Positions 42,903-52,381 are shown, counted from the first letter of the stretch. The stretch: 64,000 nt of DNA from Trinickia diaoshuihuensis (GCF_003390925.1 NZ_QUBS01000082.1:62001-126000), one strand, 5' to 3'. Program-made: numbers and translations. Notes: generated by a model not told the origin, from the letters alone.

Positions 42903-44009
42903 CGACCGGCTTGCCGGAAAGAGCGCGTTGCGCAACTTGAGGAACGGAAATTCGATGGCCCTCGTGGTGACGTATCCCACGCCGATCGCGATCGCGGCCT
43001 GACACGCGAACGCCCCGAACCAGACGATAAAGCGAGGCGCGCCGGCCGCCGTCGCCTTGGCGATAAACAGCGAACCGGGCGCGAGCGCGATCGAATGCCA
43101 CAAGTAGATGCCGTACGAATACACGCCGACCCACGCCACGGCCCGGAACCACCATGTTCGGCGCAGCGCGCGCGCGTGTTCGAGCATCAGCACGATCAGC
43201 GCGACGAAACCGGCCGACTGAATCGTATAGCCGATGCTTTCGTCGAGCGCGGTATTCGACGTCCCGAATCCGAGCCACAGCACTAACAGGCACACGGCAA
43301 TCACGAGCATCGGCGTACGCCGCGCGAAACGACGGTAAAGCCCGGGGGCCATCCAATAGATTACGGCCAGCATCACCCCCGCGAGCAAGCTATCGATGCG
43401 GTATTGCGTAAAGGAGAACGCCGCGTCGAGCCGCCCCTCGCCGACGGCCATGGAACGTATGACGAGTACGAATAGGCAGACACCGCCGAGCGCGACGAGG
43501 ATGGCACGAGCCCCGAGCCGCCACCGCGCGAACACGAGCAGGACCGCCGGCAGCAGCAGATAGAAGTGCTCTTCCACGGCGAGACTCCATGTCTGCGATA
43601 TCGCCGTGCCGAGGTAGTTTTGCAAATGCGTGAGGTTTTGCACGAGAAAGCTGTCTAGCGGGTGGCGCCGCGCCATCGCGTGAAAGGCGATCAGCACGTA
43701 GTACGCCGGCCAAATCTTGAAGATTCGCCTCACGATGAAACGGCGCGCATCGATCGCGCCCTGCTCGGCGTATTGCCTGAGCAGAAGCCCGCCGACCAGG
43801 AAGCCGCTCAACGTGAAAAACAAATTCACGCCCTCGCGGCCGAAATGCGTGAACGGGTATTGCGCGATCGAGACAAGCGCCGACCCGGGATCGACGGACC
43901 TGAAGTGATAGCCCATGACGGCGATGATCGCGATCCCGCGCAAGAAGTCGAGCTCGATCGCTCGATCGCGTACGATCGCCTTCGCGCTCCCGAACACATT
44001 TGTGATCAT
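42543..44009 (-). CDS. Acyltransferase 3 (OafA-like) membrane protein with anomalous C-terminal extension
   Basis: 488 residues from the ATG at 44009 (MITNVFGSAKAIVRDRAIELD). The acyltransferase 3 family begins ELDFLRGIAIIAVMGYHF, with the catalytic-type His in GYHFRS, then FGREGVNLFFTLSGFLVGGLLLRQ, and QTWSLAVEEHFYLLLPAVLLV. Ten membrane helices end near LKLRNALFPASRSSS (residue 365). The frame then continues for about 120 residues of non-membrane sequence that is antisense to the end of the glycosyltransferase gene. Usual length is 350-400, so the stop has probably been lost. It would transfer an acyl group to a sugar. Confidence 0.85.
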   Translation of the reverse strand: MITNVFGSAKAIVRDRAIELDFLRGIAIIAVMGYHFRSVDPGSALVSIAQYPFTHFGREGVNLFFTLSGFLVGGLLLRQYAEQGAIDARRFIVRRIFKIWPAYYVLIAFHAMARRHPLDSFLVQNLTHLQNYLGTAISQTWSLAVEEHFYLLLPAVLLVFARWRLGARAILVALGGVCLFVLVIRSMAVGEGRLDAAFSFTQYRIDSLLAGVMLAVIYWMAPGLYRRFARRTPMLVIAVCLLVLWLGFGTSNTALDESIGYTIQSAGFVALIVLMLEHARALRRTWWFRAVAWVGVYSYGIYLWHSIALAPGSLFIAKATAAGAPRFIVWFGAFACQAAIAIGVGYVTTRAIEFPFLKLRNALFPASRSSSTRVLVDVSGSEATVRRLAQRALKAPERVLPQERAAPGRCDRFAGIARPRECPFQAADDGWHGKVFEHGPECAAGTKPADQPLAGGDDGFAEPIRLDEHAAHPVVSLVAEPQHVARGK

Positions 44010-44271
44010 CGTGACGTCCTTCTCCCGCGACCGGCCGGGCTGGATTCGAGCCCTTCGATCTTCGGCCGCCCATCGCATACGCATCCGCCAATCTCGCGCT
44101 GTCAGCCGACAAGTTCCATTTCGTCGCCGGCACGCCCCGGGGGCCACGGCCGTACGCTTCCGCCGAACGCTAGGCGAGCGCCGCCACAGGCGCGCCCCGC
44201 GATGGCGCCGAGCGGTATAGTCGGCTCTTGATTGGGGCCTCGCGCCGTCAACGAGTAGGAGCAGCTTCGAC

Positions 44272-45669
44272 ATGAGAGAGGCGCGATACCGATTCGCTCC
44301 GGGCATGCGGCGCATGGCGACGAACCCGCTGACACGTCCATTGATCTGGCTGTTCGTGTTCCCGCTCGCCATGGACTACAAGGCGGCCGCGACGAACGAC
44401 GGCCATCTGGCTCAAATCGCGCTCGTGGTCCCTGTCGTGGCCGCCGGCATCGTATTGCTGCTCATCGGTCCGCGCGTGCGGCACCGCTCGGCGTTGCGCG
44501 CTTGGGTGACGACGTCGTTGATGCTGGCCGTACCCGCGAGCCTCGCAACGCAATGGCTCCAAGAAAACAGCCTCGGCCAATATGTGCGCGTGCTGTTGCC
44601 GTTCGTGCTGTTTCAACTCGGATTCGCCGTGGGATGCAGGCCCTGGCAAGAGGCGCGGCTGGAACAGTTCGAAAAGGCACTCTTTTGGGCCAACGTCGTC
44701 AGTCTCGCGTTCACCTGCCTATTCGGTTTCATGGTCGCGGGGTCCCTGGCCGAGGTCCGCTATCGGATCGTTTCGGTTACGTTCCTGGCCTTGCAAGGCG
44801 TGCTGCTGCATGAGTTCGTCGTCGCGAAACGCTATACGATGCTCACGCTGAGCCTATTCATGGCCACCATCGTCATCGAACTGTTGAGCGTCACGCGCTC
44901 GCTGCTCCTCGGCACGGCCTTGCTGTTCGTACTCGCGATCTGGATGAGCGCGGCCGGAAGCCGCCGTCTCGCGCGCGCGGGCATGCGCGCGCTTATCACC
45001 GCCTGTTTGCTCGCGGGCATGGCTGTCGCGGCGGCCGCATGGTTTCCGGACGTGGCCCAGCACTGGGTGCAAAGAATCGACTTCGCCAAATCGGGGACGA
45101 AGACAGGCGAGGATCCGACGACCATCACGCGCCTCGCGGAGATGCGCGATCAATACGATCAGGTCACTTCCTCGCCCGTTTCGCTGCTCATCGGCAAAGG
45201 CTACGGCCATGACTACGGCTACTCGCCCGCGTATTTGCCCGACCTCGCGGGGCAAATGAGCAAGAAGGACTTCTACGCCGAACGAGACTGGGCGGCCGGG
45301 CACAATTTCTGGGTCTACCAATTCTTCGCGGGCGGTCTGCTGTTCGGGCTCGCGCTTCCGCTTGTGCTGCTCTACGCGCTGGCGCGCTGCGCGATCCTCT
45401 ATCGGCGCCGTCGCGCCCGCGCGCCCGATACGCCGCAACTGCCCGTGCTCGGCCGCGCGATCCTGCTGACGGCCGCCCTTCCGGCCGCGTCCGTCGGCGG
45501 CAACCCGCTCGGCCCGCGGTTTTCCGGGCTCGTCTTCGGCCTCGGGCTCGGACTCATGGTCGCGATGCACGCGCGACTTGCGCGATCGGCGCGGTCGGAA
45601 AGACGCTGCGCGGCCTATACCCCCTCGCAACGATCGTCGAGCACAAACGCCGACGCCGTCGCACCATGA
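44272..45669 (+). CDS. O-antigen/exopolysaccharide polymerase (Wzy-like)
   Basis: 465 residues with about ten membrane helices and a large loop near residues 275-350 (VQRIDFAKSGTKTGEDPTTITRLAEM ... GKGYGHDYGY ... WAAGHNFWVYQFFAGG). The loop with RLAEM and H-NFW-Y is the pattern of the O-antigen ligase/Wzy family. It would polymerise flipped repeat units in the periplasm. AGGAG lies ten bases before the ATG. It overlaps the next glycosyltransferase by ATGA, so polymerase and transferase are coupled. Divergent from the acyltransferase gene. Confidence 0.88.
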   Translation: MREARYRFAPGMRRMATNPLTRPLIWLFVFPLAMDYKAAATNDGHLAQIALVVPVVAAGIVLLLIGPRVRHRSALRAWVTTSLMLAVPASLATQWLQENSLGQYVRVLLPFVLFQLGFAVGCRPWQEARLEQFEKALFWANVVSLAFTCLFGFMVAGSLAEVRYRIVSVTFLALQGVLLHEFVVAKRYTMLTLSLFMATIVIELLSVTRSLLLGTALLFVLAIWMSAAGSRRLARAGMRALITACLLAGMAVAAAAWFPDVAQHWVQRIDFAKSGTKTGEDPTTITRLAEMRDQYDQVTSSPVSLLIGKGYGHDYGYSPAYLPDLAGQMSKKDFYAERDWAAGHNFWVYQFFAGGLLFGLALPLVLLYALARCAILYRRRRARAPDTPQLPVLGRAILLTAALPAASVGGNPLGPRFSGLVFGLGLGLMVAMHARLARSARSERRCAAYTPSQRSSSTNADAVAP

Positions 45670-46829
45670 ACCTGCTGCACGTATTGCCCTCTTTGGACCC
45701 GGCCGCGGGCGGGCCGGTGCAAGCCGTTCGGCACAGCGCCGTCGCGCTCGCGCGGCTCGGGCACGCGGTCGAAGTCGCGACGCTGGACGCCCCCGATGCG
45801 CCGTTTCTCGCCGATGCGCCCGTGCCGGTGACAGCGCTCGGCCCAGGTCGAGGAACGTACGGCTTCGCGCCGCAAGCACCGGTTTGGCTGCGCATGCATG
45901 CCCCGCGATTCGACGCCGTGATCGTTCACGGGCTTTGGCAATATCACGGACTGGCCACGCGGCAGGCGCTGCAAGGCCTTAGCGTCCCGTACTACGTGTT
46001 CGCGCACGGCATGCTCGATCCGTGGTTCAAGCACGCCTTTCCACTCAAACATTTGAAGAAGTGTTTGTATTGGCCGTGGGGCGAATATCGCGTTCTGCGC
46101 GACGCACGCGCCGTGCTCTTTACGACCGGCGAAGAGCGCTTCCTTGCGCGGCAATCGTTCAAACCCTACCGCGCACGCGAACGAATCGTTCCCTGCGGAA
46201 CGCCGGCACCGCCGGGCGATGCGGCGCGCCTACGCGCTCGTTTCCGGCAAGCCTACCCGACGCTTGCAACGCAACGCGTGCTGCTCTTTCTCGGGCGGCT
46301 CCATCCGAAGAAGGGTTGCGATCTGCTGCTCGAAGCATTCGCGCGCATTGCGCCCGCCGAACCCGGGCTGCATCTCGTCATGGCCGGCACGGGCGACGCC
46401 GGTGTCGTCTCGCGGCTTCAGGCGCTCGCGCGCGAACTGCGCGTCGCCACGCGCGTCACTTGGACGGGTCTGCTGCAGCACGACATGAAGTGGGGCGCCT
46501 TCGCCGCGAGCGACGCGTTCGTGCTTCCCTCGCATCAGGAGAACTTCGGCATTGCCGTGACTGAAGCGCTTGCGAGCGGAATTCCCGTGCTCATCTCCGA
46601 CAAGGTCAACATCTGGCGCGAGGTCGATGCCGATCAAGCGGGGTTCGTCGCATCCGACACGATCGAGGGCACAACGGCAAACCTGCGCCGCTGGCTTGCG
46701 CTCGATCCCGTTTGCGCCGAGCGCATGCGCGCGCAGGCACGGCTCGCGTTCTCCACGCGCTTTACGATCGAAGCGCATGCGCGCGCGTTGCTCGATGTCC
46801 TCGAGCCGGATCGCGGTCTCAATGCCTGA
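45666..46829 (+). CDS. Glycosyltransferase family 4 protein
   Basis: 387 residues. GT-B fold: MNLLHVLPSLDPAAGGPVQAVRHSAVALARLGHAVEVAT and VPYYVFAHGMLDPWFKHAFPLKHLKK in the acceptor half; RVLLFLGRLHPKKGCDLLLEAFARIAP and SDAFVLPSHQENFGIAVTEALASGIPVLISDKVNIW in the donor half, with the E-x7-E motif (ENFGIAVTE). HGMLDPWFK is typical of colanic-acid-type mannosyl/galactosyl transferases. It starts in the wzy stop codon and is convergent with, and slightly overlaps, the GMC oxidoreductase gene. Confidence 0.92.
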   Translation: MNLLHVLPSLDPAAGGPVQAVRHSAVALARLGHAVEVATLDAPDAPFLADAPVPVTALGPGRGTYGFAPQAPVWLRMHAPRFDAVIVHGLWQYHGLATRQALQGLSVPYYVFAHGMLDPWFKHAFPLKHLKKCLYWPWGEYRVLRDARAVLFTTGEERFLARQSFKPYRARERIVPCGTPAPPGDAARLRARFRQAYPTLATQRVLLFLGRLHPKKGCDLLLEAFARIAPAEPGLHLVMAGTGDAGVVSRLQALARELRVATRVTWTGLLQHDMKWGAFAASDAFVLPSHQENFGIAVTEALASGIPVLISDKVNIWREVDADQAGFVASDTIEGTTANLRRWLALDPVCAERMRAQARLAFSTRFTIEAHARALLDVLEPDRGLNA

Positions 46830-48546
46830 CGAGTCGCATCAACGCCGATGCAAACGGTACGGCCACGGGGACGAGCGGCACAGCCGTATTGTCGTCCGCG
46901 CCATGGCATAGCGAGGCGGGAACGACCACGGCGTCGGGCGTATGCAGCGACTTCACGAGATGACCGGCCAGACGCAGCGCAAGCGCGGCGATCGTGATGG
47001 TCGGAAAGTTTGCGCCGACCGTCGGAAACACCGAACTGCCCGCCACGAATAGATTGTCGATGCCGAATACCTTGCAATCCCGATCGACGACGCCCTCTCG
47101 GGCCGATTCGTGCATCCGCGTCGTGCCCATGTGGTGCCAGGTGCCTTCGAGCGACGCGGGCCAAGCACGGCCCGCGAGCGGCGGATCGAGCCTGACCTGC
47201 GCAACCGCACTTGTCCGTAGCTCTTGCGCCAACAACTCGAACGTACGGTCGAACGTGCGCTGCGCGAGCTCGGTGAGCCGCCAAGCAACCTTCACGCGCG
47301 GCATGCCCAGCCGGTCGCGCTGCTCAGCGAGGGTGACGCGGCTCTCGCGATTGGGCTGCGCTTCCACGATCGCCTGCAGTTTGACGTCGCGGATCAGGGC
47401 GCGCGGCTGGACGGCACGCGTGAGTCCGAATCCGGCGGTATCGATGGGATGCCTAAGCATCGTGACAAGATCGTCCCTCAAGCGCCAGCCCGGCTGTTCT
47501 TTACGCAGCAATGCTTGTTTGCAGCGGATCAATGCCTGCGCGCCGTCGCTGCCCTCGCCGTAGAACACCGAGAAGAACCATACGCGCGAATTGAGCAACT
47601 TTTCTCGCCGCAGCACGGCGGGCGTCGGCGCGAATTGCGACGAGATAGGCGTGCCGTAGGCGGCGACGGCTGCGTTTTGGTAGTGATACTTGATGTCATA
47701 GAGCTTATTGCGCGCCCACCCGGGGGCGAAGCGCACGCTGCCCGACATGATGCGCGGATGGTCCATGAAATACCGGCCAACGTTGTCGTGCGCGTTGCCG
47801 AGCCCGGCGGCCTGCACGCGATTGGACGCGAGCAGGAGTCTCGCATTTTCGATACCGCCGGCCGCCAGGACGAAGCGCTTCGCCGTGACGCTCATGCGCC
47901 GGCCCGTGAGCGTGGCCACTTGCACGCGTTCGACATGATGGGCGGCGGCGTCGGTATCGATATGCACGACGTTGGCATGCAGGAACACGCGGATATGCGG
48001 CGAGCGTTCGAGATCGCCGCGATAGAGTTTGCCGAAGCGGGCGGGCGGACTGAATTGGGCGATGGTGTCGCGCAGATCGCCCGTCACGAGCGGGATGCGC
48101 CGCACGTCATGGCGCCCGATCGCTTGCTCCCAAAACGGCGGATCGAAGTTGTCCGGTCCGAGCTTGAGCAGCGCATGCGTGCGTGCGTAGTACGGCGCGA
48201 GCTCATCGAATCCGAACGGCCAACCGCTGCCCGGCACCCAGTCGCGCTTATCGAAATCCCACGGATCGAGCGGACGGCACCAGCCGCCCCAGCAGTTGCT
48301 GCTGCCGCCGAAGTAGCGGCTGCGGCTGCCGTCGGCGAACGCGTACGGCAAGCCGGCGTTTTCACCTCGATAGAGATCGCGCGTGTCCTCGTCGGGCCGG
48401 TAGCCGCCGCTTTCCAGCAAGCAGGTGTCGATCCCGCACCGGTCCAATTCGAGCGCGATCGTAATCCCGGCGACGCCCGCCCCGACGACGCATACGGTCG
48501 TCTCGATCTCTCGGCCTTCGTCGATGCCGCGCGTATCGATGAACAT
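46819..48546 (-). CDS. GMC-family (glucose-methanol-choline) FAD oxidoreductase
   Basis: 575 residues. The FAD dinucleotide fold is VCVVGAGVAGITIALELDRCGIDTCLLESGG (residues 18-48). GGSSNCWGGWCRPLDPWDF is the GMC signature-1 region, AAGGIENARLLLASN is signature 2, and the C-terminal domain has TWHHMGTTRMH followed by GIDNLFVAGSSVFPTVGANFPTITIAALALRLAGHL; the catalytic pair is likely His in WHHMG and Asn in GANFPT. No signal peptide. Relatives oxidise sugar alcohols or polyols. It lies in the exopolysaccharide locus, 140 bases behind a WcaF-like acetyltransferase, so modification of a polymer sugar or glycolipid is possible but unproven. Confidence 0.92.
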   Translation of the reverse strand: MFIDTRGIDEGREIETTVCVVGAGVAGITIALELDRCGIDTCLLESGGYRPDEDTRDLYRGENAGLPYAFADGSRSRYFGGSSNCWGGWCRPLDPWDFDKRDWVPGSGWPFGFDELAPYYARTHALLKLGPDNFDPPFWEQAIGRHDVRRIPLVTGDLRDTIAQFSPPARFGKLYRGDLERSPHIRVFLHANVVHIDTDAAAHHVERVQVATLTGRRMSVTAKRFVLAAGGIENARLLLASNRVQAAGLGNAHDNVGRYFMDHPRIMSGSVRFAPGWARNKLYDIKYHYQNAAVAAYGTPISSQFAPTPAVLRREKLLNSRVWFFSVFYGEGSDGAQALIRCKQALLRKEQPGWRLRDDLVTMLRHPIDTAGFGLTRAVQPRALIRDVKLQAIVEAQPNRESRVTLAEQRDRLGMPRVKVAWRLTELAQRTFDRTFELLAQELRTSAVAQVRLDPPLAGRAWPASLEGTWHHMGTTRMHESAREGVVDRDCKVFGIDNLFVAGSSVFPTVGANFPTITIAALALRLAGHLVKSLHTPDAVVVPASLCHGADDNTAVPLVPVAVPFASALMRLVRH

Positions 48547-48685
48547 GGCTTCCCCCTTTTTCTCTGATCTTCAGGCCAGTGCGCCACCTCTTCCCGACAA
48601 GATGTCTGCGCCTACCGCCATGGCCGGGCGCAGGCGCACAGGCGTTGCCGCCGTGCGCGAGGCGTGGCTCGCGAACCCGCGAGGA

Positions 48686-49261
48686 TCAGCGTGCTTGGGG
48701 GAAGCGAGGGTGCAAGAAGCGACAAGGATTGCCGCCGTAGACGCCGCCGGCGGCCAGCGATCGATGAACCACCGAGAGCGGCGTAACGAGTGCCGAGCGG
48801 CCGATACGCACGCCCATTTGCACGACGCATTTCGAGGTGATCCAGACACCGTCCTCGATGACGATCGGCGCGACGCGCAGATCCATCGTCGCCGCGGCAT
48901 CGTGCGAGCCGGTCGTGAGAAACGCGCCTTGCGATAGACAGACGTGCGAGCCGATGTGGATGGGTGCTTGGTTATAGAGCCATACGTCGATGCCGAACCA
49001 ACAGTCGTCGCCGACCTCGAGATTCCACGGCGCTTTGACGCGCAGCGGATGCACGAAGCGGCAATGCCGGCCGATCTTGGCGCCGAAGGCGCGCAATAGC
49101 GTCACGCGCAGGGCCGAACTCGGATTGAGCTTGTTGTTCACGACGCACGCTTCGAGGACGAACCAAAGCGCTTGGACGAGCCACCCGCGCTTGGCGACAT
49201 AGTTGCCTTTACCCGCGCGGCTCAGGTCGATGACGGGGATCTCTTGGGTATGACGGTCCAT
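48686..49261 (-). CDS. WcaF-like colanic-acid-type acetyltransferase (left-handed beta-helix)
   Basis: 191 residues from the ATG at 49261 (MDRHTQEIPVIDLSRAGKGNY). The WcaF subfamily start is followed by hexapeptide-repeat coils: CRFVHPLRVKAPWNLEVGDDCWFGIDVWLYNQAPIHIGSHVCLSQGAFLTTGSHD, IVIEDGVWITSKCVVQMGVRIGRSALVTPLSVVHRSLAAGGVYGGNPCR. The catalytic His is in GSHD. It would O-acetylate a sugar of the repeat unit from acetyl-CoA in the cytoplasm. The longer frame upstream overlaps the divergent secreted-protein gene and is rejected. Probably co-transcribed with the GMC oxidoreductase. Confidence 0.92.
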   Translation of the reverse strand: MDRHTQEIPVIDLSRAGKGNYVAKRGWLVQALWFVLEACVVNNKLNPSSALRVTLLRAFGAKIGRHCRFVHPLRVKAPWNLEVGDDCWFGIDVWLYNQAPIHIGSHVCLSQGAFLTTGSHDAAATMDLRVAPIVIEDGVWITSKCVVQMGVRIGRSALVTPLSVVHRSLAAGGVYGGNPCRFLHPRFPQAR

Positions 49262-49439
49262 TTCGGTTGTTCCCGCCGTGCGTGTTCTCTCCTGCATGCA
49301 GGCTCGATTATCGTGCGGGTGTCCTGAAGCGTCGTATCGGTGCTGTGAGCATGGCGGTGAGCGACTGTGTTTTGTCGGGGCACGCGTGCTTGCGCGCGTG
49401 ACGATGATCATCGTGCCGAGGGGACGGTGGGAGGCAGCC

Positions 49440-49880
49440 ATGGGCATTGGATTCACCTGGCGGTGTGTCGCAGGCTTCGCCGCGTGCCTTTGCATCGCGG
49501 GAATGACGTATGGTCAAAAGCGCGACGACGACCTCGGACGTGTCGCGATGAGCAAGCAGGCGCAAGGATTGACTCAACCACAGCGCAAGGACGACCGGAT
49601 CGAATCGCTCGGCGGCGAGCCGGAAGCGCTGCTGGGCGGACCCGCGCCAGCCGGTGATCTTTACGGCAACGAGGGCTACAAGACGCAAACCCTTGGCCCA
49701 ACCCTAGCCGACGCCAAGCGCATGCGGCCCGGCACGGCGAATACGCAGGCCACGGGCAATGCGAAGGGAAACACCGCAGATCCCGGATCGCAGTCGCCGA
49801 CACAATCGGCTCTGTCGATTTATCACGGGTCGGGGGACGTGGGTAAGGCCGTGGGGCAGGTTTATCGGATGCCTTGGTAG
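49440..49880 (+). CDS. Small secreted protein of unknown function inside the exopolysaccharide locus
   Basis: 146 residues from the ATG at 49440, preceded by GGGAGG five bases upstream; the in-frame upstream sequence is basic and Cys-rich and not convincing. A signal peptide ends around FAACLCIAGMTYGQ. The mature part is hydrophilic with repeated Gly/Asn/Thr stretches (GGEPEALLGGPAPAGDLYGNEG, GTANTQATGNAKGNTADPGSQ) and a conserved-looking C-terminus YHGSGDVGKAVGQVYRMPW. No known family was recognised. It is the only plus-strand gene between two minus-strand units, so it has its own promoter. Confidence 0.7.
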   Translation: MGIGFTWRCVAGFAACLCIAGMTYGQKRDDDLGRVAMSKQAQGLTQPQRKDDRIESLGGEPEALLGGPAPAGDLYGNEGYKTQTLGPTLADAKRMRPGTANTQATGNAKGNTADPGSQSPTQSALSIYHGSGDVGKAVGQVYRMPW

Positions 49881-49925
49881 CACCACCGATCGAGCGTCTC
49901 TGCCCCAATCCGAAGATCAGCACGA

Positions 49926-51197
49926 TTATCTCACGCTGCCCTGCCCGATCCTTTTCAATGCGATGTCCAACCGCCCACCCCCACCACCCGGGACCACCCG
50001 CTGCTCGAGCCGCTCGATCACTGCATCGAGCGACAACTCGCGCACCGCGTATCGCCTCGCGGCGGCGCCCAATCGCGCGCGCAATCGCGCATCGTCCACC
50101 AAGGTCTCGATCGCCCCCGCCAATGCCGCTTCGTCCTCGGGTTCCACCACGATCCCTCGCCCGCTTACCACGCGATGGATTTGCGTCCCCTCGCGCGCCG
50201 TCGCGACGATCGCCCGCCCGCTCGCCATCATGCCCGCGAGCTTCGAGGGCATCACGAGATCCGCCGCGTCGGCCCGCTGCGGCAATACGTGCACGTCGGC
50301 TACGTTGAGCAATTCGTTTAACCGCTCGGCTCGCTGCAACCCGATCGTCACGCAGTTCGGCAAGCACGCGCACCGTGCGGCCACCGCTTCACGCAATACG
50401 CCGTCGCCGCAAAATACGAATCGAACATCCGCGCGTCGGACGAGCCTGGCAGCAGCCGACACCAGATATTCAAGCCCCTGCTTCGCGCCCATATTCCCCG
50501 CATACAGCACCACCTTTTCGCCCGCGGCGATCGCCAGTTCTTCCCGGTACGGGCTTGCTCGCCCAAGCGGATAGATGGCCCGTGCATCGACCCAATTCGG
50601 CAGACACAGCGCGCGTGCCGGATCAACACCGAGGGCGACCAATCGCCCGACCATCGGTTCCGAAATCGACGACACCACATCGAACCGCCTCAGCACCGCT
50701 CGCTCGAACCCATGCGCGAGACGCGCCGCATACCCAGGCTTGAGCAAGCCTAGCTGGAACGCCGCCTCCACCTCGAAGTCCTGCACGTGCAGCCAGGCGC
50801 TCGCCCGCGTCGCACGCGCGAGCGCAAGCGCGACGGGCGCGCAGAGGAGCGTCGGCGCGACCGCCATCACGACGTCGGGCCGCCAGCGCCACTGCGCCAG
50901 CATCGGCAAGATCGACGTCAACGCGAACGAGACCAGGTGCAACACGCGCGTCGCGCCGCGCGGATGCGCGGGGACCCAGAGCGGCGCGCGCCGCACGCTC
51001 ACGCCCGCGCGCGTCTCCGCCGCGTAGCGCCAGGCCGACCAACCGGCCGCAACGCGCCAAGCCGGGTAGTAAGGCGGCGCGCAGACGACATGCACCTCGT
51101 GCCCGCGTGCCGCTAGCGCCTCGGCCATTTCGGCGGTGTACTTGCCCGTGCCCGTCAACTCGGGGGCGTAATTGAGGCCGTACATAAGGAGCTTCAT
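49926..51197 (-). CDS. WcaI-like colanic-acid glycosyltransferase
   Basis: 423 residues from the ATG at 51197 (MKLLMYGLNYAPELTGTGKYTAEM); the WcaI family starts exactly so. VVCAPPYYPAWRV and WLHVQDFEVEAAFQLGLL belong to the acceptor domain; VVLYAGNMGAKQGLEYLVSAA, FVFCGDGVLREAV, VLPQRADAADLVMPSKLAGMMASGRAIVATA belong to the donor domain. In colanic acid synthesis WcaI adds fucose. The start overlaps the upstream glycosyltransferase stop by four bases. It is the last gene of the nine-gene minus-strand unit, ending 45 bases beyond the convergent secreted-protein gene. Confidence 0.93.
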   Translation of the reverse strand: MKLLMYGLNYAPELTGTGKYTAEMAEALAARGHEVHVVCAPPYYPAWRVAAGWSAWRYAAETRAGVSVRRAPLWVPAHPRGATRVLHLVSFALTSILPMLAQWRWRPDVVMAVAPTLLCAPVALALARATRASAWLHVQDFEVEAAFQLGLLKPGYAARLAHGFERAVLRRFDVVSSISEPMVGRLVALGVDPARALCLPNWVDARAIYPLGRASPYREELAIAAGEKVVLYAGNMGAKQGLEYLVSAAARLVRRADVRFVFCGDGVLREAVAARCACLPNCVTIGLQRAERLNELLNVADVHVLPQRADAADLVMPSKLAGMMASGRAIVATAREGTQIHRVVSGRGIVVEPEDEAALAGAIETLVDDARLRARLGAAARRYAVRELSLDAVIERLEQRVVPGGGGGRLDIALKRIGQGSVR

Positions 51198-52381
51198 CGC
51201 CGAATACCGCTCGCTCGCGCCGCGGTGCGGCCATCCTCGCGCATGCGCAGCATTGTCGCGCAGCCGCGCTCGATATTCGCGGCCGCCGAGCGCGGATCGA
51301 ATCGCGCGATTCGCGCCATGCAAGCGCGCGCCGTGTGCTCGACGTCGACGAACGCCTGCGGCGCCCGAGCCAGCGCCACGGCGAGCGCGTTGACGTCGCC
51401 GGCGGGAAACGACAATCCCGTTTCCCCTTCGACGATCAGTTCCGGCACACAACCGCAGCGGTCGCTGACCACCGCCGGACATCCATGACTCAGCGCTTCG
51501 TTGACCACGAGTCCCCACGGCTCGCTATGACTCGGCAAAACGAGGCAAGTCGCACCGAAATACTCATGCGACAGGGGCTCGTCCTGCAAGCTGCCGACGA
51601 ACCGCACGGCACTCGATAGCGCCAGCGAGACCACGCGCGCGACCAGCGCATCGTGCAGCCCCCCTGTCCCAACGATACGCAACCGCGCCTGCGGCAACTC
51701 GGCGCATACGCGCCCGAACGCATCGAGCAGCGTATCGATCGACTTCTCTTCGGATAGCCGACCCACGTAAAGGAAGACGGGCTCGCCCTGCCGGCGTGCG
51801 CGCAAGCGCTCGCCCAACGCCCGCTCGCGGGAGAACGAACGCGGCAGGGCCGCCGCCTGACACGGCACGAATATCCGCTCGCGCTTGGCGCCGAGCGACA
51901 TCAAATATTCGCGGCTGCGTTCGCCGAAGCCGAAATAACCGTCGCACAACGAAAAGAAGATGCGCTTCGGAATCGACGTCATCAAACGGCGCGGACGATC
52001 GAGGGCCGTCGAATCGCAAAACACCGCGCGCGGCTTGCGCGCCACGATGCACGCGGCCAGCATCGCCCAGTATTCCGGCCGATGATAGCCGGGCAACACG
52101 ATCAGTTCGGACTTGCTCTTGAGTACCTCCGAGGTGAGCCGAACCACCATCTTCCACACGGGAACGTCTTCGTAACAGCCATCGAACAACTTTCGCATGG
52201 GGTATCGATGAAACGAGTAATCGACTTCGGAAAAGCCGATTCGGTCGGTCTCCGTATCGGCGATCTGCACCATCGCATACCGAATCGTGCCCGCTGCCGA
52301 GAGGTTGTACAGCGCCGAGAACACCGCGCCTTTATGACGCGACCAGACGACGTTGTGAAAGATCGTCACTGTTGAGCTCAT
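51194..52381 (-). CDS. Glycosyltransferase family 4 protein
   Basis: 395 residues. GT-B fold. The N-terminal half is unusual for GT4 (TIFHNVVWSRHKGAVFSALYNL); the C-terminal half is canonical: PVFLYVGRLSEEKSIDTLLDAFGRVCAEL, RLRIVGTGGLHDALVARV, ATCLVLPSHSEPWGLVVNEALSHGCPAVVSDRCGCVPELI, with the E-x7-E motif (EPWGLVVNE). Six bases separate it from fcl upstream and it overlaps the WcaI-like gene downstream. Donor sugar unknown; the adjacent gmd/fcl genes suggest GDP-fucose or GDP-mannose use in the locus. Confidence 0.92.
   Translation of the reverse strand: MSSTVTIFHNVVWSRHKGAVFSALYNLSAAGTIRYAMVQIADTETDRIGFSEVDYSFHRYPMRKLFDGCYEDVPVWKMVVRLTSEVLKSKSELIVLPGYHRPEYWAMLAACIVARKPRAVFCDSTALDRPRRLMTSIPKRIFFSLCDGYFGFGERSREYLMSLGAKRERIFVPCQAAALPRSFSRERALGERLRARRQGEPVFLYVGRLSEEKSIDTLLDAFGRVCAELPQARLRIVGTGGLHDALVARVVSLALSSAVRFVGSLQDEPLSHEYFGATCLVLPSHSEPWGLVVNEALSHGCPAVVSDRCGCVPELIVEGETGLSFPAGDVNALAVALARAPQAFVDVEHTARACMARIARFDPRSAAANIERGCATMLRMREDGRTAARASGIRR

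Noticed and set aside
49367..49400. Second sigma54-like promoter upstream of the small secreted protein
   Set aside because: GGGCACG and TTGC are both present, but the GG-GC spacing is 11, not 10, which abolishes sigma54 recognition.
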